A DNA stretch of 64,000 nt from Viola odorata (Eukaryota > Streptophyta > Magnoliopsida > Malpighiales > Violaceae). The position numbers and the translations under genes are program-made. The stretch lies in assembly GCA_963691705.1 (NCBI GenBank), contig OY829539.1:2792501-2856500 (forward strand). The letters run 5' to 3'. Below, piece after piece: positions 30,787 to 40,090 of the stretch (positions within the stretch are counted from its first letter, which is position 1; every line of letters begins with the position of its first letter). The notes under the pieces were generated by a model that had not been told where the DNA came from, made no database searches, and saw only the letters and a program-made list of their open reading frames with translations.

Positions 30787-31761
30787 ATGCATGGTATGCC
30801 TAAGAGTATTGTGAGTGACAGGGACACTAAATTCCTAAGTCATTTTTGGCAGACTCTATGGGCGAAGTTAGGTATTAAACTCCTCTTCTCCACCACGTGT
30901 CACCCTCAAATGGATGGTCAAACGGAGGTGGTGAATAGGACTTTAGGATCACTACTGCATGTCATGGTTGCTAAGTATGGAGTGAAGTGGGAAGATTGTA
31001 TTGCATTTGTTGAATTTGCCTATAATAATGCTTATCACTCCTCTATTGGCTATTCCTCTTTTGAGGTGGTATACAGGTTCAAACCCTTAACCCCTCTTGA
31101 TCTCTTACCATTGCCCTTGAGTTCTCTTAAGTGTGTAGATGGGGAAGCCAAGGCAGTAGCCGTCAAGAAACTCCATGAGCAAGTCCGCAAAAATATTGAA
31201 AGCATGAACGAGAAAGAAGCCGCCAAGCGCAACAAAGGCAAGATCCCTACATCCTTTGAACCGGGCCAATGGGTGTGGTCACATTGGAGCAAAGGTCAAT
31301 TTCCTCACCATCGGTAAGGCAAATTAAGTCCACGAAGTGACGGTCCTTTTCAAATCCTCCGCCGCATCGACACCAATGCCTATGTTCTAGATCTTCCAAG
31401 CGAGTATGGAGCTATAAGTCATACCTTCAATGTCAACGACCTATCTCTTTGTCCGGGAGGTGATGAGAACTGTCAAGAAGTGGATTCAAGGGCGAATCCT
31501 TTCAAAGGAGGAGGAGTTTATGTGATCACGGATCCCTCCGAGCCCAATTCTGAAGTTCAAGACATCTTGCCTCAAGGTCCCATTACTGGTAGCAAAGCCA
31601 AGCGGTTGTCCTTATGGTTTGAAGACAAAATGAGAGAGGAGGAACCTTCACGAACCGAGGAACGGGTTGTCAACTTGATCGCGCATCATGCTAAGAAGTG
31701 GCGTCAAGGCGAAGCATTGTTGGCCTCTAGCGGTATGCCGCATGGACAGCCACCTTTGTAG
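30787..31761 (+). pseudogene. G1 integrase core and C-terminus, running into the 3' LTR
   Basis: MPKSIVSDRDTKFLSHFW (second Asp), HPQMDGQTEVVNRTLG (catalytic Glu), VEFAYNNAYHSSIGYS and SFEPGQWVW, stop TAA at about 31315, then KLSPRSDGPFQILRRID and AISHTFNVNDLSLCPG. The final ORF (31480-31761) passes the purine tract and continues about 240 bases into the 3' LTR, coding VITDPSEPNSEVQDILPQGP and an RLSLWFEDKM helix. No chromodomain signature was seen in this tail. Confidence 0.85.
31504..31520 (+). promoter_or_regulatory. Polypurine tract of G1
   Basis: AAAGGAGGAGGAGTTTA immediately before the 3' LTR start, inside the pol coding sequence. Confidence 0.75.
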
Positions 31762-32388
31762 CGGCATGCCGCTAGCAATTTTGTCCAGAAGCTAGAGTCA
31801 TGCCGTTAGGCTCCAGGAGCCTAGGCGTCATGACGATAGGCTCTGGACAAAAATTGATTTTTTTTGGGTTTTCCAAACCCAATTTGGGTACAACTATATA
31901 TAGCTATTGTATTTCTTTCTTTCCCCTCAGCTTTTAGACTATGTGTGATATTTGTAAAGTTGAGAATACTCCTTCTTGTATCAACTTAGCCTTGGGCTCT
32001 CCACTTGAATTTCCTTGAGAGAAATCGTCGAGTTAGAGATTACTCCTCCAGACTTTTCTCCGGGAAAAAATGATCGACTTTTTGGCCGAATTAATTTAAA
32101 TGAACGTTGCGCTACTTTTATTACTTATTTCGCAAATCGTGGATGACAAGTTACATGGATTGATCGATGGTTCATCGTGTGCTCAATTCTTAAACTCACA
32201 TCTTTCCAATAATATCCGGTATATATTTCCTAAATCCTCCGCTATTTCCTATTTATTCTCCGCTAAATATACATCTTTGCTTGTCTTACCTTTCTTGTGT
32301 CCTATTTTCCCTAGATATATTCATTCGGCTAGATCCTCCATAAGCTCCATTGTTATTCGGCTTACTTACCCTAGGCCGGATCACATCA
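31521..32388 (+). repeat. G1 3' LTR, uninterrupted
   Basis: About 868 bp from TGTGATCACGG to GGATCACATCA. Contains the empty site for F (CCGGTATATATTTCC near 32215-32230). TATA-like TATATATAGCTA is at about 31896-31907. Confidence 0.88.
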
Positions 32389-33268
32389 TACAAGAGTTGC
32401 AGGACAAATATGAAAATATGGATAAGTTAGCATATGAGAGAATTCTAACTCTTGCGGAACAGTTAGAGAAAGCAAATGTTAACGCTACTTTGTGGGAGCA
32501 GCAGGGGCGTGCGTATCACTTCTGGCACTAGAAAGCTCGGGTAAAATGGTGACCGAAACACGAAGTATTTTCACCAAATGGCGAAAGTTGCTTGCAGACG
32601 AAATAGTATCTCAGCGATAGTTACTAATAATGGTAGATTATCAAATCCTAGCGATATCAAGGTAGCTGTAGTTGGGTATTTTTCCAATTTCTTTAAGGCT
32701 ATTAGCTGGGACAGACCGAGGATACAGGACTTAGGATTTTCCAAGTTGAATGCAGACGAGGTGGAATGTCTTGATAAAGTGGTCTCGGAAGTGGAGATTT
32801 GGGAAGCAGTTAAGAGTTGCAGCGGTGACAAATCCCCAGGTCTGGATGGTTTGTCCATGCGGTTCATTCAGAACGCCTGGGAGTTTATAGGAGCAGATTT
32901 TTGTCGGATGGTGGGAGGGTTCTTCAGCACGGGCAAATTTCCACATGGTGCGAACTCTTCTTTTCTTGCTCTTATTCCGAAAGTGCCATCAGCGAAGAGG
33001 TTCAGTTAGTTCTGTTCTATCATCCTAGTAAGCAGTTATTATAAGGTTATCTCTAAAGTCCTAGCAAACCGCCTAGGATCTGTGATCTCATCCATGGTGA
33101 GTGATGTCCAGCATGGATTTTTAAAAGGGAGACAAACTATGGATTACGTCATGACAGCGAATGAGGTTGTTCATCATGTAAAGGTAACTAAACAACAGGG
33201 CTTTTTATTCAAACTTGATTTTGAGAAAGCTTATGATTCAGTAGAATGGAGCTACCTAGATGACATTA
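32389..33268 (+). pseudogene. LINE ORF2 continuation: spacer and reverse transcriptase (truncated)
   Basis: Resumes the LINE at IQELQDKYENMDKLAYERIL, LEKANVNATLWEQQGRAYH, then FTKWRKLLADE-like text in a shifted frame. The RT part has VVGYFSNFF, SCSGDKSPGLDGLSMRFIQ, NSSFLALIPKVPSAKRFS, a TAG at about 33007 followed by FCSIILVSSYYKVISKVLANRL, VQHGFLKGRQTMDYV and FKLDFEKAYDSVEWSYL, all typical of L1 RT. Homology stops after SYLDDIM at about 33268, before the YADD box, so the RT catalytic core and everything downstream are missing here. Confidence 0.88.
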
Positions 33269-33787
33269 TGGACATAATTATTTGTTACGTGTTATTAAAA
33301 CTCACTTTTTATCATCAAATTCACATCTCTTTTTAAAATAATCATTCATTTTTCATCATCATCAAAATCAATCAATTTTCTCTCTTCTCAAAACAAGTTT
33401 AATTTGGAATGATCAACACAATATTTCATGCCCCAAACGAGTAAGGTGCCAAACACCTTCCCTTTTAAATCCCTGAATTCAATATATCTCGTTTGCAAAC
33501 TAGTCCTTTAACATTTGATTTTTACATTGAGACATTCTCATTTTATTTTAGACATTTATTTTAATGAATAAAACTTGTCTTGAATTCTAAAATAAAGTTT
33601 AAAATTATTTTCTTTATTTTTCCAAAATAAATAAAGTGGTGACTCTTTTCTTTTCATTCTCTTTTTGAGAACCGTTTGATATTTTTCACGAGCTAGATTT
33701 ATGAACTAGGAATTGGGATATCTTCCACTACCTTTAATTCCAATAATCGCCCCTTTTTAAAGAAGGTTTGGATTGTTGTTCACACTT
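33269..33787. other. LTR-like fragment of unknown element
   Basis: No ORF. GGTGCCAAACACCTTCCC (near 33447) and AAAGTGGTGACTC (near 33633) parallel the CCTAACACCTTCCC and GGGTGGNGACTTC blocks near the 3' end of the F, B and C LTRs, in the plus orientation, so this may be a diverged LTR end that cut the LINE. Confidence 0.4.
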
Positions 33788-34140
33788 CACTACAAAAAAA
33801 ACAGGCTTATATCGACGAAATATTTTCGACGAAAATAATTCTGTTGCAAATTTTGACAATTTTTTATGAATTTTTTGTCGAAAAATAGAAAAATAATTTT
33901 TTATTTTTACGGGAGAAGACTTTCAGTGACAAAAAAATCATCTCAATTGCGTTCGACGGAAAATGTTCCGTCACCTTATTTGTGCGTCAAGTGTGGCGCA
34001 AAACTTTTTCGACTGAATTTTTTGTCAAGAATAAGCGCATACCATTTGCGATGGAAATTTCATCTCAAAAGCTTTCGACGGACTTTGCGACAGAAATTAC
34101 ATCACAAAAATCCCTTTTAGCGAGGGAATTTATATCTGTC
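33788..34140. mobile_element. CACTA-type transposon terminus (partial)
   Basis: Begins CACTACAAAAAAAACAGG, the usual CACTA terminal inverted repeat, followed by many short subterminal copies of CGACGAAA, CGACGGAA, GCGACAGAAAT and relatives in both orientations. No matching right terminus (TTTTTGTAGTG) was found downstream, so it is truncated or very diverged. Confidence 0.6.
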
Positions 34141-34640
34141 GCAATTAATATGAGATAAATTAATTTTTGAATGACTATTATGATATCTAATATTCTAATA
34201 AAATAATTAATTATAATAAAATGTTATTCAATTTATATATTAACAATTTAAATTATTTAATATATAACTTAATCTTAATTAATAATATTCATACTCCAAA
34301 AATAATTAGAATGTATGTTATGTACATAGTATAATATTTTGTTAGGTAATATATAATCCAAATTAAGAATATTTATTAATTATCAAATATGTTAAATTAA
34401 ATTAACTAATTTGATTTCATATACTAAAATTTAATGTTAATATATTCCAATTATAATAAAATTATACTATTGTAATTTGATTACACACTTATTTGTAATT
34501 ATCCTTTAATTAAAATTAAAAATATTTCTTAATATAAAATGTTTGATATTAAATTAACTAATTTGATGACTTATACTAAAATGTAATATATACTAATTAA
34601 GTTCGGTAATATATAATATTTATAAAATTTGGTTAATGAT
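34141..34640. other. AT-rich noncoding DNA
   Basis: Over 80% A+T by eye; no gene or clear repeat. May be the interior of a nonautonomous CACTA element. Confidence 0.4.
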
Positions 34641-35498
34641 GTTAATGGATTTTCTTGCAAACTTTGACCGGTTATAATTTTATATCCGAATGTCTGATTA
34701 AGGTGAATTTTTTTTCACGGATCCTATTTTTCAAGCTCTACGCTGCCACAAGTTTCCGGCCAACGTTTTTTTGGAAAAATCTATTTTTTTCCATCCATTT
34801 TTTACTTTTTCACCGAGTGTCTTACAAATGTTATTCATATCTAATTTTGGTTCGTATATGAGATTTTGGGTTCAGGACGGTGGTTCTTCTGAAGGGACCT
34901 AATTTCATGTGGTGTGCTGGTAGAACATTCTCCCAGCATTTGATTCTCATCAGTAGAGGTGTGAGGGTCAGTAACTGGTGTATAACTGGTGTATTCCACG
35001 CGAGCCTGCACCTTGATCCGTTTTGCATCTATTGGAATAATGCCAAATGAGAGATGCGGCGATGTGGTGTCTCCTGAGCCTGATTATGCTAAAGCTTAAT
35101 ACAGGTGCTACTGCTTCGTCTTGAGCAACTGGTCTTGTCTCAGTTTTATCCATTGAGAAAGGGAAAGTACGTCAGGCTGTTTCTGAGTTCTCAAACACTG
35201 CACATGAAGAAGAATTGGCAGAACCACTTGTGTGATTCGGAGTAGAGCTAGCTAAGAATGGCTTCTTTAGTATCGCGCGGTGTTGAATTCAGAGTGTTGT
35301 AGTCTGACGTAGCCATGGCTAATGTGGCCTATCTCATACAGAGTTGTGGCTTGGTCGTTGAAGACAATTACAGTGGTTCCTGCTTCTTGTTTTAGTTCTT
35401 ACAAGGTGATGCTTGTCATTGTATGAAATGAGCTCTAGCAAATAAATAAAGTGGCTAAGATGGACTTTCTACCTCTCCCTTCTAGATCTATCCTCACT
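34641..35498. other. Unassigned; possible decayed polyprotein piece on the minus strand
   Basis: On the minus strand, frames around 34850-35040 read VQARVEYTSYTPVTDPHTS then HEIRSLQKNHRPEP, which recalls the variable linker before a Ty1/copia RT, but no conserved core follows. Not a confident call. Confidence 0.2.
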
Positions 35499-35531
35499 AT
35501 ATATTATTATTATTATTATTATTATTATTAG
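35499..35531. repeat. (TTA)n microsatellite
   Basis: About nine ATT/TTA repeats at the end of the unassigned block; it could be a retroposon tail. Confidence 0.9.
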
Positions 35532-36208
35532 CAAATTCTAATAAGATTGAGATTGAAAAGAAAAATAGCAAATAAAACAAAACGACAGCAAATCGCATGG
35601 AGAATATATCGAAAAATATTTTTGAGTCCCTTAATTTATTGAATTATAATTTTTATTTTTGACAATTTTAGTTCCTTAACTTGTTTTGATGTATAATGAT
35701 ATGAACCTTTGATTATTTCTTTAATGAATTATTGGTTTTCTATTGATACTCTCCAGAGTAAATGTTGATGTATTTATAGTTTTAATAATGTTTTAATAAT
35801 TTCAAACAAATAATTTTTTTTTTTTAAAAACAAAACCAAATTGAAAATTTACGAAAATGTCTAGAACGAAATAGTAATAAAATTAGTTTAAGGAAAAAAT
35901 GGGTAAAAGAAGGATACCCGAGGGAAAAAATTATAGTTTCCCCGAAAAAAACCTGCGGCAGTCAAGAAAGTATTGTCTCGTCTCATAGTTTTTTTTTTTT
36001 TTTTTTGATAAAATCGTTTCATAGTTAATTAACAACTATTGTTTATGGTATAAAAATATTGTTTGTGCCAAATTTGATTTTTCCTCGTCAACTATATACG
36101 GACTATAGTTAATTAATTGGTAATAAAATTATTATTTGTGATGGATAGGGGTGAGCACGGATTGGAGGATCCGACTGATCTGATCTGAACTAACACATCC
36201 GATTTGAT
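35532..36208. other. AT-rich DNA left of B-element
   Basis: No gene. Contains oligo-T of about 19 (35989-36007) and a homopurine block. Ends where similarity to the B LTR begins. Confidence 0.4.
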
Positions 36209-38360
36209 TCAGTTCGAGGTCGTATTATGCACTCGGGAAGGTGGTAGGCACTCGAGTCACATCCTAAAAGGTTACCGGAGTGAGAGGTGTTTAATCATGT
36301 TTAAAAAATAAAAAGTCCTAATTTATGTGACCATGCCCAATGAATTAACTAAATTTTAACGATTTTAAATAGTCATGCATACAAGCGTAAATGCGAAAAA
36401 ATGATAAAATAAATAAAAGAGTGAGAAACGTTTACTTCGTGAAGGGCACGGGAGGTTTTACCCTTTTTATCGGAGTTATTGGCACGGGGAGAGGATAATA
36501 TTTACATGCTTGACGGTTCTTGTATGCGCATGAAAATGATTAGTTTACGCAAACATGAACAGAAAAATAATTATCTAAACATTCAGAGCGCATAAAAATA
36601 AACAAGCACACGAAAAATAAATAAACAGTACAAATGCGAGAAATAAATAGTACATGTGCGAGAAATAAATAGTACATGTTTTACAAAAAAACAAAATTTC
36701 GATGGGCTGAAAATTTGGGCTTGGCCCACTGGCCCAAGAGTGGGCTGAGCCCACAGCTGGGCCAAGCCCAGTTGAGCTTGGGCTGAGGCAGCCCAAGCTT
36801 TCCTTCACGCGCTGGGCCAGAGGCCCAGCCCTTTCTTCTTCTTCCCGCGCGCTTGGTTTGGGCCCGCGTGGCCCAAAACAAAATTAAATGGAGAGAGTTG
36901 TTAGCTCTCTCCTGTTCATCATCACTGTCTTCGTGTCGCCAGCGCTCCTACCGGTGACAAAGTCCCGATCAACCCACACGGAAATAGGTAAATTTTATAC
37001 CAAAATGACCCTTACAAGAGTAGTAAATCAGCCAAGCAATCACAGCAATTTAATTTCCACAAAATATTACCCAATTAAATGCAAACGGATTAAATCTTAA
37101 TTAACGAAAAAACCAATATTTGTTTGATCCTTGGAGCAATTCGTTAAAAAGAAGCAATGTGATTAAAGCAGTGATTAAAATGAAGTGATTTTAAAGCAAA
37201 ACAACAAGTTATTTGATCAAAACACAAAAGATTATTATTATTATTTTTTCTGAAAATGCTGCCAAAAACATGTAAAAAAAATAAATTAAAAAGTTAAAGA
37301 GCTGAAGATCGGGATTCAACCTTTGGAGAGTGTTTTGGCTGGAGGGATAAATCTTTGGAGATTCAGCTGCTTTTTCTTGGGGTTTGATTTGGTGGTCCGA
37401 GTTCAATTGGTGTAGTGATGGAGTAAGTTGATATGGGTGAAAATTAACTACAGGAGGGCTTTTTAGTAGAGATGAGAGTGTGATGGTTTCATGAGCTCCT
37501 CCTCCCCCTCTTTTGGAGAATGTTTTGGTTATTTATAGAGGGTGTGAGGGATGGGCAAGAATTAATTCATGATGGGAGTGGGTGCAAGGGAAAATGAGTA
37601 AAATAGAAATGGCTATGCTTTAGGCAGAGGGACGAGGGGTGAATTAATTGGTGATGGGAGTGGGTGCAAGGAGAGTGTTTTGGCTGGAGGGATAAATCTT
37701 TGGAGATTCAGCTGCTTTTTCTTGGGGTCTGATTTGGTGGTCCGAGTTCAATTGGTGCAGTGATGGAGTAAGTTGATATGGGTGAAAATTAACTACAGGA
37801 GGGCTTTTTGGTAGAGATGAGAGTGTGATGGTTTCATGAGCTCCTCCTCCCCCTCTTTTGGAGAATGTTTTGGTTTTTTATAGAGGGTGTGAGGGATGGG
37901 CAAGAATTAATTGATGATGGGTATGGCTGCAAGGGAAAATGAGTAAAATAGAAATGGCTATGCTTTAGGCAGAGGGACGAGCGGTGAATTAATTGGTGAT
38001 GGGAGTGGGTGCAAGGGAAAATTTATTTTATTCGGTTTGAGCCAATAATACAGGAAAATTTGCTTAAAACCGATGGAAATCCAAACGGAAAATACCAAAA
38101 TGTGAAATAAAATGAGATGAATGAAATGATACGAAACAAAAAAAATGTAAAATATAAAAGTAGACGAAAATATTCGATCTATGGTTCGACCGAAAAAAAT
38201 ATATATTAAAATGCGTAATGAAAGGGAAATGATATGAAATGCGATGCGAATAATAAACAGTAAATAAACGTCAATAATAAATGTAAATAAGGTTAATAAT
38301 ATGACGAATGAAAAAAAGCGGAGATGGTGTGACGAAAATGTCAAAAATCGAGTAGCAACA
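36209..38360 (-). repeat. B-element 3' LTR, end-truncated, with internal duplication
   Basis: Matches 59773-61928 except that about 235 bp at its 3' (left) end are missing, starting at TTCGAGGTCGTATTATG. It contains a 345-bp tandem duplication. A minus-strand TATA box (plus TATTTATA) is at 37530-37537. Confidence 0.85.
37325..38014 (-). repeat. 345-bp tandem duplication in the B 3' LTR
   Basis: 37325-37669 and 37670-38014 are near-identical; the 5' LTR has this promoter segment once. The duplication includes the TATA region, so the LTR has two promoters (37530-37537 and a weaker TTTTTATA near 37876). Confidence 0.88.
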
Positions 38361-38380
38361 GTTGTCCCCTCTTTACTGTC
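38361..38380 (-). promoter_or_regulatory. Polypurine tract of B-element
   Basis: Minus strand GACAGTAAAGAGGGGACAAC directly before TGTTGCTACTCG. Confidence 0.75.
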
Positions 38381-38619
38381 TTATCAAAAAATGAGGTGTA
38401 ACTGAGATTTTTGATGAGCAATAAAGATGGTTGCTACCGTGCTAGCGATGATGTTGGAAGTGATGCATACTTACCTGAGAGCGGGTGATTGGCAAATTCT
38501 GACCTGGACGAGGGTAGTACTCGTAGTCCCTGTGTTAATGCTGAAAGTAAGGCCTCGTCCGGGCGAGGGTAGTACTCGCAACCTTATGCTTGTGCTGAAA
38601 ATGTAAAATTGATATCCAA

Positions 38620-39757
38620 ACGGGGACACTGCAATTGTCGGATGTTGATGCCGGAAACGTAAAGGTCTCCGGGCGAGGCTATCGCAATCACGGACACTGA
38701 TGCTGAAAAGTAAAGGTATCCGGGCGAGGCTATCGCAATCACGGATGTTGATGCTGAAAAGTAAAGGTATCCGGGCGAGGCTATCGCAATCACGGATGCT
38801 GATGCAGAAATGTAAAGGTATCTGGGCGAGGCTATAGCAATCACGGATGCTGATGCAGAAAGGTAAAGGTATCTGGGTGAGGCTATTGCAATCACGGATG
38901 CTGATGTAGAAAGGTAAAGGTATTTGGGCGAGGCTATCACAATCACGGACGCTGATGTAGAAAGGTAAAGGTATCCGAGCGAGGCTATCGCAATCACGGA
39001 CGCTGATGCAGAAAGGTAAAACCGAGTGAGGCTATCGCAATCACGAACGCTGATGTAGAAAAGTAAAGGTATTCGGGCGAGGCTATCGCAATCACGGACG
39101 CTGATGCAGAAAGTTAAAGGTATCCGGGCGAGGCTATCGCAATTACGGAAGTTGATGCTGAAAAGTAAAGGTATCCGGGCGAGGCTATCGCAATCACGGA
39201 TGCTGATGCAGAAAGGTAAAGGTATCCGGGCGAGGCTATCGCAATCACGGATGCTGATGCAGAAAGGTAAAGGTATCCGGGTGAGGCTATTGCAATCACG
39301 GATGCTGATGCAGAAAGGTAAAGGTATCCGGGTGAGGCTATCACAATCACGGATGCTGATGCAGAAAGGTAAAGGTATTTGGGCGAGGCTATCGCAATCA
39401 CGGACGCTGATGTAGAAAGGTAAAGGTATCCGGGCGAGGCTATCGCAATCACGGACGCTGATGCTGAAAGGTAATCACAGATGCTAATGCAGAAAGGTAA
39501 AGGTATCCGGGCGAGGCTATCTCTATCACGGACGCTAATGTAGAAAGGTAAAGGTATCCGGGCGAGGCTATCATAATCATGGACGCTGATGCTGAAAGGT
39601 AAAGGTATCCGGGCAAGGCTATCGCAATCACGGATGCTGATGCTGAAAAGTAAAGGTATCCGAGCGAGGCTATCGCAATCATGGATGTTGATGCTGAAAT
39701 GTAAAGGTATCCGGGTGAAGCTATCGCAATCACGGATGCTGATGTAGAAAATGTGAT
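38620..39757. repeat. 51-bp tandem array, about 22 copies
   Basis: Unit GGTATCCGGGCGAGGCTATC plus GCAATCACGGATGCTGATG(C/T)(A/T)GAAAGGTAAA, 51 bp. Because 51 is a multiple of 3, several frames on both strands stay open; the ORFs at 38584-39452 and 39449-40531 are artefacts of this. Lies in the 3' region of B-element. Confidence 0.93.
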
Positions 39758-39829
39758 CGCAGCATGATACGTTGGAACATCAAATGACCGAAGGGGGTAA
39801 ATCATCAAGGCAGACATTAGCATGAAATA

Positions 39830-40090
39830 GACTTGAAATGGTGGGGATACCACACACGAAGTAGACTTAGAGGAGGTGGGGATACCATGCACGAAATAGA
39901 GTTGAAGAAGTGGGGATACCACGTACGAAATAGAGTTAAAGAAGGTGGGGATACCGCGCACGAAATAGAGTTGAAGGAGGTGGGGATACCACGCACAAAA
40001 TAGAGTTGAAGAGGCGGGGATACCACGCACGAAATAGAGTTGAAGAAGGTGGGGATACCACGCCTGAAGTAGACTTGGATAGGTGGGCGA
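39830..40090. repeat. About 36-bp tandem array, 7 copies
   Basis: Units around GGTGGGGATACCACGCACGA followed by AATAGAGTTGAAGAA. Next to the 51-bp array. Confidence 0.88.

Larger units (their letters stand above)
5130..32388 (+). mobile_element. G1: Ty3/gypsy LTR retrotransposon inserted in LINE
   Basis: Two copies of an LTR of about 870 bp flank a gag-PR-RT-RNH-INT region in plus orientation. The 5' copy is split by element F (5130-5811 plus 25247-25412). The 3' copy is 31521-32388. Both start TGTGATCACGG and end GGATCACATCA. A Met-tRNA-like PBS follows the 5' LTR, and a purine tract precedes the 3' LTR. The domain order with integrase last is Ty3/gypsy. The style of the RT and integrase and the GPIT-SKAKRL tail suggest the chromovirus side of the family; I saw no clear chromodomain. 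No clean 5-bp TSD is visible (left TTTGA or TGATG, right TACAA or TCATA). Premature stops and frameshifts make it defective. Confidence 0.85.

Noticed and set aside
5125..32393. 5-bp TSD for G1
   Set aside because: Flanks TTTGA/TACAA or TGATG/TCATA do not match under any boundary I tried; the LINE frame continuity supports the insertion instead.
34141..34640. AT-rich block as replication origin or scaffold site
   Set aside because: Base composition alone is not evidence.
34641..35498. Possible copia polyprotein piece or LINE 3' end
   Set aside because: Only a loose linker-like resemblance; no RT, integrase or poly-A evidence strong enough to call.
36150..36213. TSD for B-element
   Set aside because: The 3' LTR is truncated at 36209, so the matching flank of AAGGC at 61929 cannot be seen.
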